Assembly: GCA_038501625.1 (NCBI GenBank)
Contig: JAZAYU010000038.1
Location: forward strand, 1,302,001 to 1,366,000
Length of the DNA stretch: 64,000 bases
Reading direction: 5' to 3'
Source of the DNA: Corbicula japonica
Lineage: Eukaryota; Mollusca; Bivalvia; Venerida; Cyrenidae
Positions 13,601-28,600 of this stretch are shown here, piece by piece. Every line of letters begins with the position of its first letter. The first letter of the stretch is position 1. The position numbers and the translations under genes were made by a program. Below the pieces are notes generated by a model that saw nothing but the letters and a program-made list of their open reading frames with translations, was not told where the DNA came from and searched no databases.

Positions 13601-16600
13601 CTTGTCTTTCTACATCAGCCCATGTATTGATCATGTTCCTTTCATTATACATCAGCCTATGCATTGATCATGTTCCTTTTTTACGTCAACCTATGTATTG
13701 ATCATGTTCCTTTCACTATAAATCAGCCTATGTATTGATCATGTTCCTTTCACTTTGCATCAACAACAGGCTAATTTCTCCGAGCAACATCTACTTACTG
13801 GTCAATACATGGCTAACTTAAACTATACTTCTGTAACATATCAATCAATACATATGTAACTGCCATTCCACATAAGCTGAACATCTATTACTTGATAAAG
13901 TTCCTTTTACTATTCTTTTACTCATTCATGTTTTACAAACTATACACGTGTTATTTTGGCAGATAATAAACAGACTGCCATTGAAAACGCAACACTTTAT
14001 TTTTAAATTTAAAGTTTAATAAATTGGCAAGAATAGATTTTTTAAAATCAATAAGATGTCGTTGGGCAAAGGAGTTATTGTCGATGTTGATCAATACATC
14101 CGACGAACGATTTCACATCGAGACATCCCTCATTGGTTTATGCCCAAAACCTTGTGTAGCTGGTTGTCTGAAAGCCTTGTCATTATTACACTTTAAGAAT
14201 AAAACTAGAAAACGGAAGATTTGATTTGTGTAGCCCTCAGTAAAGGTTAACAAATGGTCTTGTTTTGAGGTTATTTATGCATGTCTACATGTCAAAACGA
14301 AAATTTAGTGCGTTTGTACGGGGTAACTGTAGGAGAAAAAGTTTAAAAAAATAAGTGGACCATTAATGTAGTGATTGGTTACTTATTGATTCTAAAAAAA
14401 AACATATACCTTCGCCAGTTTATTAAACTTCTACACACATTGAAATTATTCCAAAAATTAAAATGTTGCGTTTTCATTTTTTTGATCCACAGATTTGTTG
14501 TTACAAGAATACAGCAAACGACAGGGGCTTCATTTCTGTCGGTCGTAACGTTGGCATTAAGACGAGGTACAGCAGAAACTTCGGGTTACAGTACTTGGTA
14601 GAATTTATGATGAAGGACGTCTGTTGTGCAGCAGGACTGTGTGATGTGTTCTATTCGGTTCGCCCACAGAACAATATTTGTACATCCATTTCATCTACAC
14701 TGTCAGGTATGCCTTGTTATGTTAACACAGTCCTTGCTTAATAACGTTTCTAAAAATACTAATCTTACAAATTGAACTGTAAAAAGCCGCATACATGCAA
14801 AACTATTTTTATCTTAACGTTAACGATATATGGTAAGAAATCATTGCGCATTATATTTAACTATTTTATTATAAAATTTAATTTTGCTGTTTTGCGGATA
14901 TTTCTAAAAAGCTTATAATATCTGCGCTCTGTTTAGGTAGTGTTAACTACGGTTAATTTTCTCAAAAGCTCTGAGTTAACTAGGGATGGCAACGAGTAGT
15001 AAAATTGGCGCTCAAGTACTCGGATAATCTTCCGATCGACATCATGCCTTAAAAACATAAAATCAATAAATCGAATTTAACAAAAAAAGAATAATCTTTT
15101 CGGGGTTGTCTTAGATTCATATTTCAACGTCAGTGGTAGTTCCCGAGTGTAGGCTAATTCTTAACTACAGAGTTGATATTTTAATTTTCGTCTGCTGCCC
15201 GTTAGAAGTAACTTCAAGCAGGCATGTAGTTCTTTTGCAAGTGTTTCATTTCGATGTTTCACCAATCAAAAAGTTAGGATGATCTATATTACGTACATGT
15301 TAACATATCAATGATTATAGTGGATGGTCCTGATTTTTTAATTGTCATGCTGGTGAAGCAAAACATCCGTGCTTTCAAAACACTGCTTATTGATATAAGT
15401 GACACGTGCAAATTGGGACCCTTATTCGACATTTTGAAGTATCGCAACATTGTCGACGTGTTAAATGTGTCACCTGTGCCTGTAGTGATAAATATGCCGC
15501 AAATTATACCTTATTGGCACTTTTCCAAATGTTTAACATCTAATATAAAATAAATCTAGAACAAGCTGGATTTCATTTTAACTTGATTTTTTTAATATCC
15601 GAGTATTCGAGTAGTAGGTTTAGTACTCGATACTCGGACGATCGATCGAGTACTCGGTCACTCGATTACTCGTTGCCATCTATAGAATTATTTTTTAAGT
15701 TCTCTTTTACAGGGTGACACGAATTTTTCCAGAACGCAAATCAAGTAGTGCCTAAATTGATGAAAACAATAAAGAGAAGTTACAGTGAAAAAAAAGACAT
15801 TTAATGTACAACACATATAAAATGGTGTCTTTTTCGTTGGCTTTCAAGGTTCCTGACTCATTTTTTATGTATTTTTTTAGCTGCCGGAACTGGCGACCCA
15901 CATTATTTGACGCTTGATGGAAAGGAGTTCACATTTAATGGACACGGAGAGTACATTATGACGAAAATAAGAACCACTGATGTGTCATTTGACCTTCAAT
16001 CAAGAGCAGAGCCCTTTTTAAATGAGAATAGAAAATCAGTAGGGGCCACGGTCTTCACTGCATTTGCAGCGAAAGAGTTGTTTGAAGGCACAAAAACTAC
16101 CTTCACAATTGAACTTGATAGAATCACGTTATACGGTATGTATTTTTTAAAGTTAGTTTTTCCTTATTAATTTCGGTTTTTGACGTAATAGTGTATAATA
16201 ATTATGTTAAAACATCGTCAAGTTGAGCAGACGGCATTGCTTAGCATACATATTGTGGTAAAATAATGTACATGTATTTATTAAAATGTGTATCTACTAG
16301 AATGTGTCCTCGGACAGTGATGCCCCCTCTGCTCAAACAGCATTTGTAACAAAGGGCCAATACTCTGGTACAGTTGTATAAATGAGCGCACGAAAAAATC
16401 GTTTTATTTCGATAATCTACATATCCTGCTTGATCATCTGTGCAAGTTTGAAAGAAATCCGCTAATGAGGAGTTTATGCCACAAGATTTTGGTGGGACGT
16501 ACGTACGGACGGACGTATGGACGAGTGTAACTCTATATGTCTCCCACTTTGTGTGGGCATAAAAATTATCTGTAAGTTATAGGAATTGTCTAAGTATTTA

Positions 16601-19600
16601 ACTGGATTGTGAATAAAGAAGAATACTGTTAAATACGAAATTAATAAAATATTGCAATTTGTTAAGTTCGAAACATGCTGTTTTGTGAACACATTCTGAT
16701 TTGTCCTCTTTAACAGATCTTCAGATCAAAGTAGACGGCAGGTCCTGGACGACAGAGTTCAACAACGAGGCCAATTTTACCAGACAGTTTGATAACGTGG
16801 CTATCACCAAAATAAAGTCAAAAACTGTTGAAGTTATATTTTTGAACTCTGGTAAGTCAGTACTTTGCTATAATACACATAATACACATATTGTAAAACG
16901 TGACTACAGCCTTATTTTGCTATATTACACATAATTGTAAAACGTGACTACAGCCTTATTTTGCTATATTACACATAATTGTAAAACGTGACTACAGCCT
17001 TATTTTGCTATATTACACATAATTGTAAAACGTGACTACAGCCTTATTTTGCTATATTACACATAATTGTAAAACGTGACTACAGCCTTATTTTGCTATA
17101 TTACACATAATTGTAAAACGTGACTACAGCCTTATTTTGCTATATTACACATAATTGTAAAACGTGACTACAGCCTTATTTTGCATATTACACATAATTG
17201 TAAAACGTGACTACTTCGGTATTAAGCTAATACACATAATACATATAATTGTAAAAGATGATTAAAGAGTTTTTTTCATTATGTCCGTAATCAGTATATT
17301 GCTATGATTCACATAATATACACATAACACGCATAATGTACAACATTGTTAAACGTATTCACAACTGTATTTCATTATGTTCATTGTTCGCATACGTTAT
17401 ATTATTAAAGTTTCAAAAAAGTGAAATATACAAATCAGGAATCAACAAAGAAAACATACTCTCTCAACACAGACAAAAAGTAGAGAAAAAGAGATTATAT
17501 GTTTATAAGAATATCAACATCAAAGTTATATTAGACTTTGTACCTTACAGAAAATATTCCATACCGATTTATATTTACATATATATTTTATACCATCCTC
17601 TATGACCATTATTGTGTTTTTCAAATACGCTTACAGTTTTTTTTATTTTTTTGATTTTGTTTGTTTATATGTATAAGTGTCAAATTGATTTCAATTATTC
17701 GATTTTGTTCTTTTAGGCATAAGTGTAACAATAGAGGCGAAAAATAAATACTTGACAATTGCATTGAGTCTCCCGAACCAATACGCTAATTTGACCAGTG
17801 GTCTATTAGGCAATGCTAATGGAAACAAAGAAGATGACTTCATCAAGCCGAATGGAACAGTTTTAGCGTCAACTCTCACGGAAAGACAAATCTTCCAGTA
17901 TGGACAAGAATGTAAATAGCTTTTGTTAGTTCGAATTATATAATATGAGTCTTACTCGTTGAAACAAGGCATAATATACAAGTCGGCTTCAGAAAACATT
18001 GAAAAACTTTAAACATCTTTATTGTCATATTTTGTTAGTAAACGATTTTATTCAAACCGCAATTATCTGTTTTAAAACGATCTTCAATCAGAACATTTAA
18101 TAAACAGAATTTTAATTAAAGTTGTTCAAATTTAATTATGGTGCCTTTGTCATTTAAGTCACGCTATCCTGTAACAGTGCTCGTGTTTCTTTGTGTTTCT
18201 TTTATTGTTAACAACTCGCAACAATGTAGAAAGAATGCATTCGTCTTTGAATGCCACAGAAAACAATGCTTCTCTTCTTGCTATTGAAATTTACAAATCT
18301 TTTTCATGTGTTTGCTTTAAACGGATGATTTCCGTTGCTGTAAAGATATGGTACATTGCACGAAATAAAATGATGTTAGAAATGGCTTCATCTAGAAGGT
18401 AAGAAGAACATTAACCGAAAAGTGTAATTTCATAAACGCTTTGTATACTTAAGATTATGACAATTTCTTTTGCAGGGATTATTCGGGATTCATCGGATTC
18501 TGTGTTTGATTACCAGCCAGGAGCATCATTCCTTAATTACCAAAACATGTCATTCGTCCCCAATTACCTCGACGAAGCAAACCAGACACTTGTCGATGCC
18601 GCTAAAGCACTCTGTGGAGGAAGTTTCATACAATGCATTTTCGACAAAGTTTTTACCGGAAGTGATTCTGTAGCGAATGAAACTAAAAATATTGTCGTCG
18701 ATGAAAAGGAAATTAAGGCGATTTTAGGTAATTTTTTAGTACTGGATTTATTTAGTTGATATCTTCCATAATAATAGTGAACAATTATCAGTACCATTTA
18801 TACAAAAAGTATTCATAACTTGGTTTTATACTGTTATTAAAGAGACTTTATGTCATATCCATCAACCGACAATCAAGATGATATTATTTCTTTAACAAAA
18901 CCTTATAATTTATATTTGTTAATGAGTTAACAGTAAAAAGACGTTAACAATCATTAGATTTCTTTGTATACACACAGCAAGGGTAATTATAAACGATAAT
19001 TCCTATTTGTACTAAATATTACATAGCCCTACGACATGTACTAGGACTAGGCAGTTAAACAAAAATTAAAATAAATATTCGCATAGGAATCGTTTTGCAG
19101 CAAATACTTTCCTGTGAGCTAGTTTTTTTATTTAACTGTAAGTGATTCATATTGAACATGCAGTCCGTTGTCTTAAGGGATCAGGGTTCAATCAGACTAA
19201 CCCCCAACTCGATTCAGCGAAACATACTGAATTAACAGTCTTATGCAGCTATATAGAAGTCCTGTGTTGAAGATTATAAAACTGAGATCTAAAACCAGTC
19301 TCAAATCTCAAGCATCTGATTACCTGAAATTGCGACAAGTCGCCATTCCAGCAAATAAGATCCTGGAGATTTTGGTTTCCATTCTCAGTTTTATACTCTA
19401 GGAGCCTAATTTTACAGGGACTGTGTTGTCAAAATTTGATATTATTTTCAGCCAACAAAGCACCAAGTCTTACACTGAAAACCGACGCACTGGATGCAAC
19501 GACAGGCAAAATTCATGTCCAAGTCAATTCTATGAAAAATGTTACACTTCTTGGTGATGACGATGGTATGGACTTGACATATACAGTGGTCAATGGAAAT

Positions 19601-22600
19601 GATACATTAACATTGTCAGGAACTTCAAACAAAGAGAAAACTGCTACAATTTTGTTCCGCACGACTTCGGCAAGAAGTCTAAGGTATGTAATCAATAAAC
19701 TTTTAATTATCACATTGTAATTTTGACAACGTGATGTTACTATTGTACTATTCATGTGTTAAACTCTTTTCTTAATCTCAATTTCTGTGATTACTTCTCT
19801 AAAATGCATTTGACGTATCTAAATACTTTCATTCAGTTTTATGAAGTCTGAAAGGTTTTGCCGTTCGTTACAAAATGCAAAAGTGGCATGAGCAAGAGCG
19901 TAAAATCTACATAAAGCTTAATTTTTATAACTTGGAATCAGATTTCCTTTAGAAGATGAACTTCCATCAGTTATAATGATTGACCATATATTTCCTGTTT
20001 TGATAGTATATATTCCTGCTGTGCGACATTTCTGCTGTTCTTTTATACATTTCTGCTGTTAGACCATATATTTATGCTGTGTGACCATATATTTCTGCTG
20101 TTTGGCCATATATTACTGCTATTGGACCATATATTTCTGCTGTTAATCCATATAATTATGATATTTGACAACATATTCCTATATTTAACTATAAATTTCT
20201 AATATTTAACTTTCTATTTTCTAAAGTGTGACTGTAACGGACGAAAATGGAGCCCAAGCTTTGTTGGATCTCCAAGTAATTCTTTGTACTGGATGCAGCG
20301 GTGCTGGACAGTGCGATTATACAAAGACCAGATTCGTTGAGAACGAAACATACGGGTTCAGTCTTGCGCAATGTGTGTGTGCCATCTACGCAACAGGTAT
20401 CATGTTTTACAGCTTTTATTCAATGACCGTTCAATCAACTCAATGTTTTCCGCAATATCCTTCAAACTTATGATGATATTGACCCTATTCGGGAGCGAGC
20501 CAGTTCTGCGCCAGCGCCTTACCATGTTCCCGTTACAGGATATGATTTATAATTTTACTTTCAGGTTCGGACTGTGAGAAGGATGTTGACGGGTGTGCCG
20601 ATGGACCATGCTCCCTAAATCGAACGTGTACCGACAACATTAAATCCGTACACAACAGCACGGGCAAAGCCTATACTTGTGCAGCCTGTCCGGCCGGCTA
20701 CACGAAAGACGCTTCTGAAGCTTGTAACGGTAAAAAGACTATTATAATCAGTGAAATAAGAAAAAAAATTTACGCGCAACCAATATATTGATGATTACCT
20801 AAGCAACCAATATATTGACGACTAACTAAGCAGGATACACCTATGTATAAGAAATAACAGACTGAGTTAATGTCAAGTTTATTGTAACGCTAGGATGATT
20901 AAAATTTGATATACAAAATGAAAATACGATGAGAGAATTTGTCTTTATATTATAGATGAAAGACTGACACTTGTATTGTACCATTGAATTTTCAGTAGGT
21001 GTAGATTTTGATAAAACTGCGTACGTCCATGGTGTGAAAGTTAAAATGCACTAGATGATGATTCTCAGACTGAATAGCAAACCGCTAAGACCCTGATCAG
21101 AGAGTGCATGAGTAGGCTGATCTGGGTCTAAACTGGTTGCATAGGTCTTGACCAATTTTGTCATAGTGCGTCACAATTGACATATTGCCAAATATTACCA
21201 AAATTACCTATACTAGTTAAAAGGTGTAATATGCATATCAGGAATGCCACATTAAGAATTTACAGCCTCCCCACACAACCAAAAAGAAGAAGAAGAGAGA
21301 GAGCTTGGTTGATAAAATGATCAGTTTCCGAAAAGACGCGACAAAGAATTAACAAAAATGGAACGGCAAGTGTAAAATCAAATTGCTTCTGGGTGTTTAA
21401 ACCAGGTTCTAGGGTGCACCAACCTCACACTTGTTCCAACAGGTTCGAATATCAACTCACAAGTTCAAGTTGTCTTGGTGAAATCACTCCAACCCAGCCT
21501 TGAAGTAACAGATAAACGCACGTTCCCAGCCTTGAAGTAACAGATAAACGCACGTTGTTGTTGAAATCTGTTCTATAATAACAAAAGAACAGAACTTTTT
21601 AATGGAACTGGAGTTTTAAAAAATCACTATTCTTATTCTGTTTTTGAAATCGTGGTCATGGCAACAAAATAATTTTATAAAGTTCTCCAAAGTAGCATTA
21701 AGCCCTAGAGTACTAACAGATTCGAGATATTTCAAAGATCTGTTATGACATTTATCCTTCAAACACAATTGTCTCATCAATTCGATAATGTAGAAAAAAA
21801 TTACAATAGCATTTTCTCGTATTAATGATACTTTTGTGTTGTATTGTGTATAAGATGCTGAAAGAAATACTTACTTATTCTTACAGACATTAACGAGTGT
21901 CAAGCTACACCATCCCCATGCAGTGATGTTTGTACCAATTCGTTTGGAAGCTACCAGTGCAGTTGCAAAAATGGCCGACGGGCAAGGAACACAACGCATT
22001 GCGTCGGTATGTACAGTATCTAAGATGTAAATGTAGAAGAGTATTTACATTAGGTATAGCAATTTTGATTTGAGTCTGTGTTTCCAGAGAGATATTATGT
22101 ATGAAAACAATTTAACCTGCCATTCATTTATATACAAATCCTCCTAAAGAATCACTCAAAAAGTCTAAAGTTTAAACTAAATTTTCAGCAGCACACGTAG
22201 AGAAAAATGGTTCTTTATTTTACAAAAGGCTTGACGCACTCCTGTTCTGAATCATGTAGAATCAAACATTTCCTTCATAGACACACCTTTATTGCGTGGA
22301 CGAACAGTGTAGATCTAGATCAGCCGGCACATCCATGCCGTCTGATCAGTATCTGCACTGTTCTCTCTATGATTCGTAAAAGTAAACCTAGATGGTTATG
22401 TATAACAACATCTGCAAATCTCTTAACATGGTTAATAGCGTGCGCCAATAATACTGTAAAATTTTCTTTAAATAGAAGAATTAAAAAGTACCGTTAATTC
22501 ACTAGAACAGGTAGAATGAGATATGTATTTAAATGGATATATAGAAGCCAAAGCAAAATTGTTTTTTAATAAAGAGATAAAATAAAGACAGAATTTCAAA

Positions 22601-25600
22601 TTGATGAATTCATATTGTTCATTTGTCAATGAATATATGATATCCTTTAAAGCATAAGTCGATCACGAACAGAACAGTGTACACGCGTTACAAACAACAT
22701 TGGTAAAAATTGGTAAAAAATGTTTATTGTCAATGTCTCAACAAAGTGACAACTCTTAACACATTTTGATAACAATACATGTACTTAATCATGAAAACGA
22801 TAATGTGTAATAAAAAATACGAAATCATAAATGCGACAAATTGTAAACCGCTTCCGCAAAACATTGTGCTGTAAAATGTCATTTTTCTATTTATTTTAAA
22901 CATATTTTAATGCATATACAATCAATTACAACCACAGCAACAAAATGATTTCGAAAACAAAGCAGTTAGCAAACGGTAAGGGCAGCACGTTCCTACAACG
23001 TTATTGACAGCCCTCCCCGAAGAATAGTATAATATAAAACAATGTGTAAAGATACATTTTTCTATTTAAGATATCAACGAGTGCGAAGAAGCGACTCACA
23101 ACTGTGCTCAGAAATGTACCAACACTGACGGAGGGTTCACATGTGGCTGTTATTCTGGCTACAATTACAACAATGCTACAAACACGTGCACACTGGGTAA
23201 GGCTAGAACTTGTATCAAAAACCCGAGTCAAAAATTATAAAAATTGAGATCGAACTCCATGCTCACAACTCGGTTTCTTTCTCACAACATAGATGTTAAA
23301 CGGCATATTATTACAGCTCTATAATTGTTTTATTAAAATTCTCAAAATTTATGCTTATTGATGTTGCACAATGATCTAATTAGATGTTCATTTTGCTTAT
23401 AAGGAGAAATAAAAGTTTGAGTTTTAAGCAGGGAGTTTAAAAGTTTTTAACCTCCGGGCCTGTTGTTATAGAATCAAATCTGTGATAAGAATATTTCTCC
23501 GCTAAGAATAAATAAGATGGCACGTTTAAACGTATACTTTGGTTGTGGTTCTTTTATAAAATAAGCCCTCGCCTTAGAATAACTTTCTGACAATTATCAT
23601 ATAAGCCCTCGCCTTAGAATAAACTACTGACAATTATCAAATAAGCCCTCGTCTTAGAAAAAACTACTGAAAATTATCATATAAGCCCTCGCTTTAGGAA
23701 AAGCTACTGACAATTATCATAAAGGCCCTCGACTTAGAATAAACAACTGCTAATTATCATAAAAACCCTCGCCTTAGAATAAACTACCGATAATAATCAT
23801 ATAAGCCCTCACCTTAGAACAAACTACTGAAAATTATCATATAAGCCCTCGCCTTAGAATAAACTACTGAAAATTATCATATAAGCCCTCGCCTTAGAAT
23901 AAACTACTGAAAATTATTATATAAGCCCTCGCCTTAGACTAAACTACTTAAAATTATCATATAAGCCCTCGCCTTAGACTAAACTACTGACAATTACCTT
24001 ATTAGCCCTCGTCTTAGAATAAACTACTGACAATTACCATATGAGCCCTCGCCTTAGAATTAACTACGGACAATTACCTTATGAGCCCTCGTCTTAGAAT
24101 AAACTCCTGAAAATTATCATGTAAGCCCTTGCCTTAGAATTAACTACTGAAAATTATCACATTAGCCCTCGCCTTAGACTAAACTACTTACATTTATGCC
24201 GGCAACTTTACTTTTAATTTACTTTACAGTTTCGTATAAACATTAATAGAAGCTAACGTCATTGTGAAAATATTATGTACCTAATGACCTTAAGGAGACC
24301 GGAGCTCATGGGGTTAAAACTGCAAGAAAAGGCGGTCGGAATTAAAAAAAAAACGAACTTCTACGTCACTTTTCAAGTCTTCGATTTCAAATGAAACCCT
24401 AATAAAAAACCTTATCCCCGCAAAATTATGACACAACAACCAAATGTTATATATTGTTGCAGATCCTGCGTCGTTGTGTAACATAACCTGTGATACCAGT
24501 AATGGAGGATGCTATGTCAAAGACTCCACTCCTACATGCTTTTGTAACAGTGGTTACAAACTTGTTAATGGAACTTGTCAAGGTAAAACTTTCAATAAGT
24601 CAATAAGTCAGCTAAGCGTAAATCTCGTTTTTTGTTAGATTATTTTTTTATTTATTTATATCTTAACTACAACGCTTACTAAGGCATACCGAAGATGTCT
24701 TAGGTGTTTTACCGGGGAAGGAAAATCCTGTCTTTTTCTAGGGTTTATGACGCTATATAGAAAATTTTGTGCGTTCACGTCAATATTAGAGTATACATTA
24801 GTGCTGTGAACGATAATGGGTATGCAAGAAAAACGAATCATGCATTATTAATTCGGTGAAGATATAAATATGACTGCGCTGGCGAACGGTTTTGGCGGGA
24901 GCTCGACAGAGCCTTTTTCTTGCAACACTAGTTCATTCTCGGTGAAACTTTTTCTATCTTCGCCACACCACATCACAATAATGCAAGATACTTATAACCA
25001 TTATTTACTAGTGGTCTTTATTTCATTAAATTAATTGAATTATATAAGTTTATATTTCATTTTATTGTATTGCATATTTTTAAAAAAAAATTTTAGATAT
25101 TAATGAATGCCAACAAAATGTTTGTGCTCAAAATTGCACCAATACCAACGGCTCCTATACATGCGGCTGCTACACAGGGTACACTCTGAGTGCGGATAAA
25201 ACAACTTGCTCAGGTAATCTCATGCAAACATTTTTATTAGAAAGCAGAAATTGTTATTGGCTCGTTCAGTGTGATATTGTTACACTTATTGTGTACAGTT
25301 ATAAAACGTGATTGCTAATGATTAAGTCTGAGAGGTTAATTATATACAAAATTTTGATCACCAAGCGCAAAAATCACGAACTATCTTGTGACTTTTAAGT
25401 ATGGTGTGGTTAGCTCTCTCTGTATGGCCTCTAAATTAGTGTTTTAGATTAGCATTTTATGATTAAATTGTTGTATAGTCTCTTGTAACTCAATTAGAGT
25501 GACATACTTTTATTAGTTTTTATGTAAAATATGAATCGTATGTTCATGAACATTGATGCGACTCAAATAAAATATTAAACTATGATCTATGCTCACACAT

Positions 25601-28600
25601 AATTATAAACTAAATATATTTATTCAAATTATAAGTAAATATTGGAGTTTTACTTTGAATATTTTTTCAAAACTTAATTGAATTCTTCCGAGTTTCATTA
25701 AAGATAATTAACACTAAGTCCATCTGAGATTTTTAGAATAAATGTTTGAGTTCAAACTCAGATTTTTGAGTTTTTCCTCAAGCTGTTTGAGTGGAATTTT
25801 AATCAGAATATTAGTTAACAGAAAAATTTAGCAGTTTTAATAAGAAATAATAGAAAAGCTCATTCTTAAAACATCAATCAATGAAGTAACACGAATATCA
25901 TCAGAACTTTTTTGAAAATTTCACATTTAGTTGACGTAAACATCTATAGGAATAAGTGATTGAATTGTTATCTGTTTACCCAGCATGCCCAACTGGTCGA
26001 TGGGGAATGAATTGTGCCAGTACGTGTGGATGTAGTAGCCAGGGTTCGGAGAAATGTGACAACGTTAAAGGTAAATACTCCTCATGTTAAGTAATGCGGT
26101 GTTGCTATCCGGGATAAATTTTTCATGTAATTACTTTTACTCAATTACTAGTAACATAACAACAATGAACCTCGTTAATTTTCCACCGGCCTTTTGACGT
26201 AGAAACAATAAACAGGATTTACAGATTGTAGAGTTTGCATATATAAGCAGCATGATAGCATATCGCCTTATTCGAAAATTTACATCTTATAAAATACGTG
26301 TCATTTGTGCAAAGAATTACATTAATGCAACACCAAATGATTACAAGCTTACCGAACATCTCTGAAGCTGCTTAAAATCATTACAAATATGCCACTCCTA
26401 ATATTTACTTTGTTTAAAATCTCAGCCATTTCAAAGCCACGGTTTTAAAATTTGATCGATATAATGGGATTCATATTTCAAACTTATGGTGTAATTGTAA
26501 GACTGAAAAGGAGCGGTACACAGTATACAAACAATGTGAACACTTGTGCAGACTTAACGTTTTTTTAACACAGGGTGTGTTTATAAGGCTGGATGGCGCG
26601 GCACGCCTTGTACATACAACATGAATGCATGCGCAGACATAATGTTTTATACCATTAACATTAGCATAACTAGCCATAACCTGAGCATTTATTTTTCGAA
26701 CACAGGGTGCATTTGTAAGGCTGGATGGAGCGGCACATCATGTACAGACAACATGAATGCATGCGCAGACATAATGTATACCATTAACATTAGCAAAATA
26801 AACCATAACCTTAGCATTTATTTTTCGAACACAGGGTGCATTTGTAAGGCTGGATGGAGCGGCACGTCATGTACAGAGAACGTGAATGAATGTGCAATCA
26901 CCAACATTTGTAATGATACGCTTAAAACCTGCCTAGACACTATTGGAAGTTACCGATGCACTTGTAAAGATAAATATGAGCTTAATACAAAAACAGACCT
27001 TTGTGAAGGTAATGCATTTTCTCAGTTATATTGTAATTTTTTTTTTTACATCATACGTACTTATGACTAAGTGTTTAATGCGTAATAACGTGGAAAATGT
27101 TATAAGATAAATGCTGTGAGTTAAAATGCTACACACGTATCAACATTTCTCAAATTCAATTGAATTATAAACGAAAATGGAAAAAAAAACGAATTCTTTA
27201 TAATGAACAAGCAAACTATTTCAGAGAATAGTCATAATAAACAAGCATATAATATCAGACTCGGGGGAAAAATCTTTATTTACAAAACATATACGAGTTC
27301 CAAATTTTCTGGATCCAGTTTAATTTAAAACAATATGTTTATGGATTAATGATACTGCCAGTGAAAAGTAGTTACTACAGTAAAACCCCGAATAAAGACC
27401 ACCTCGATAAAGATACTCTATTCAGGTTCCCATTTTACAGTTTTGCCCTATTTTTACCCCAGAATAAAGACCACTCCACTATTAAGACCACTTTTTTTCC
27501 CAGTCCGAAATGTAGTCTAAATAGCGAGGTTTCACTATAGTGGATGAAGTAATTGTGTTCTATTTATTATCTTTTATTTATTTCTTGCAGATGTGAATGA
27601 ATGCAATGATCCTAGAAATAATACATGTCAACAAACCTGCCAAAACACTGTAGGGGGATTCTTCTGCTCTTGTTTGCCAGGATATAAGAAAAATGCAACC
27701 GACGCAACGAAGTGTACAGGTAGCAATCATTTTATACACATGTTTATCATAGGAATAAAAACTATAATCACGTTTACTTGTAACATGTGCGTTATTGTTA
27801 TATATTGACAAAATAACCGACGCAACGAAGTGTACAGGTAGCAATCATTTTAAACACGTGTTTATCATTGGAATAACATCTGTTGTCACTTGTAACATTT
27901 ACGTAATGGCTATATATTGACAAATTTAACGGACGTAACGAAATGCACAGGTATCAATCATTTCGTATACGAACTTATAACCACAAAAAAAACTATTATC
28001 GCCCTGACTTGAAACACGTACGTTATAATTTTCTAAGAAAATGTAACCAACATCATGAAATGTTCATTTAATAATCATTTAAGACTCATGCTTATCGCTA
28101 GATTAATTTATATTCATTAGTTTTATACTATCACTAGATTAATTTATATTTATTAGTTTTATACTTGACCTAACTGAACATTACACAGAGCATATAAAAC
28201 AAGTGTAAAAATAATTTAAAGGTATCTAAATCAATAAATAAAATGTAGATTTAAAAACATCAGCTTAGATATAAAACGACTTCATATGGATATATTTCAG
28301 ACATCGACGAGTGTTCAGTCGGTGGTTCGGGATGTGCGCATACATGCCAGAATGCAGTCGGCTCGTACAATTGCCTCTGTTACTTTGGATATGCACTTAA
28401 TGCAGATCAAAGAACATGCAAGAAATTGTCAGGTTTGCACGTCAATTAATTTGTTATTTGTCCTACCTTTGAAAATTTCTTTTGTTGTTTTCACAAGGCT
28501 ATACAATAATATAGAATTATTGTTGTGTTGAGTAAACGAAAACATAAATGCCAAATTCGAAAAACATCAATACTTAAAAAAATTAAAATTGTCAGTTTAC

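Larger units (their letters stand above)
13222..14492 (+). other. Intron 5: degenerate minisatellite plus long-TIR element
   Basis: Contains the tandem array at 13322-13770 and the M2 element at 13981-14480, which runs nearly to the next acceptor. Confidence 0.75.

Noticed and set aside
15311..15553. 80-codon frame inside the TIR element
   Set aside because: No similarity to a transposase that I can see; likely chance.
23561..24196. Regular repeat array resembling CRISPR
   Set aside because: No spacers between units, and it lies in an animal intron.
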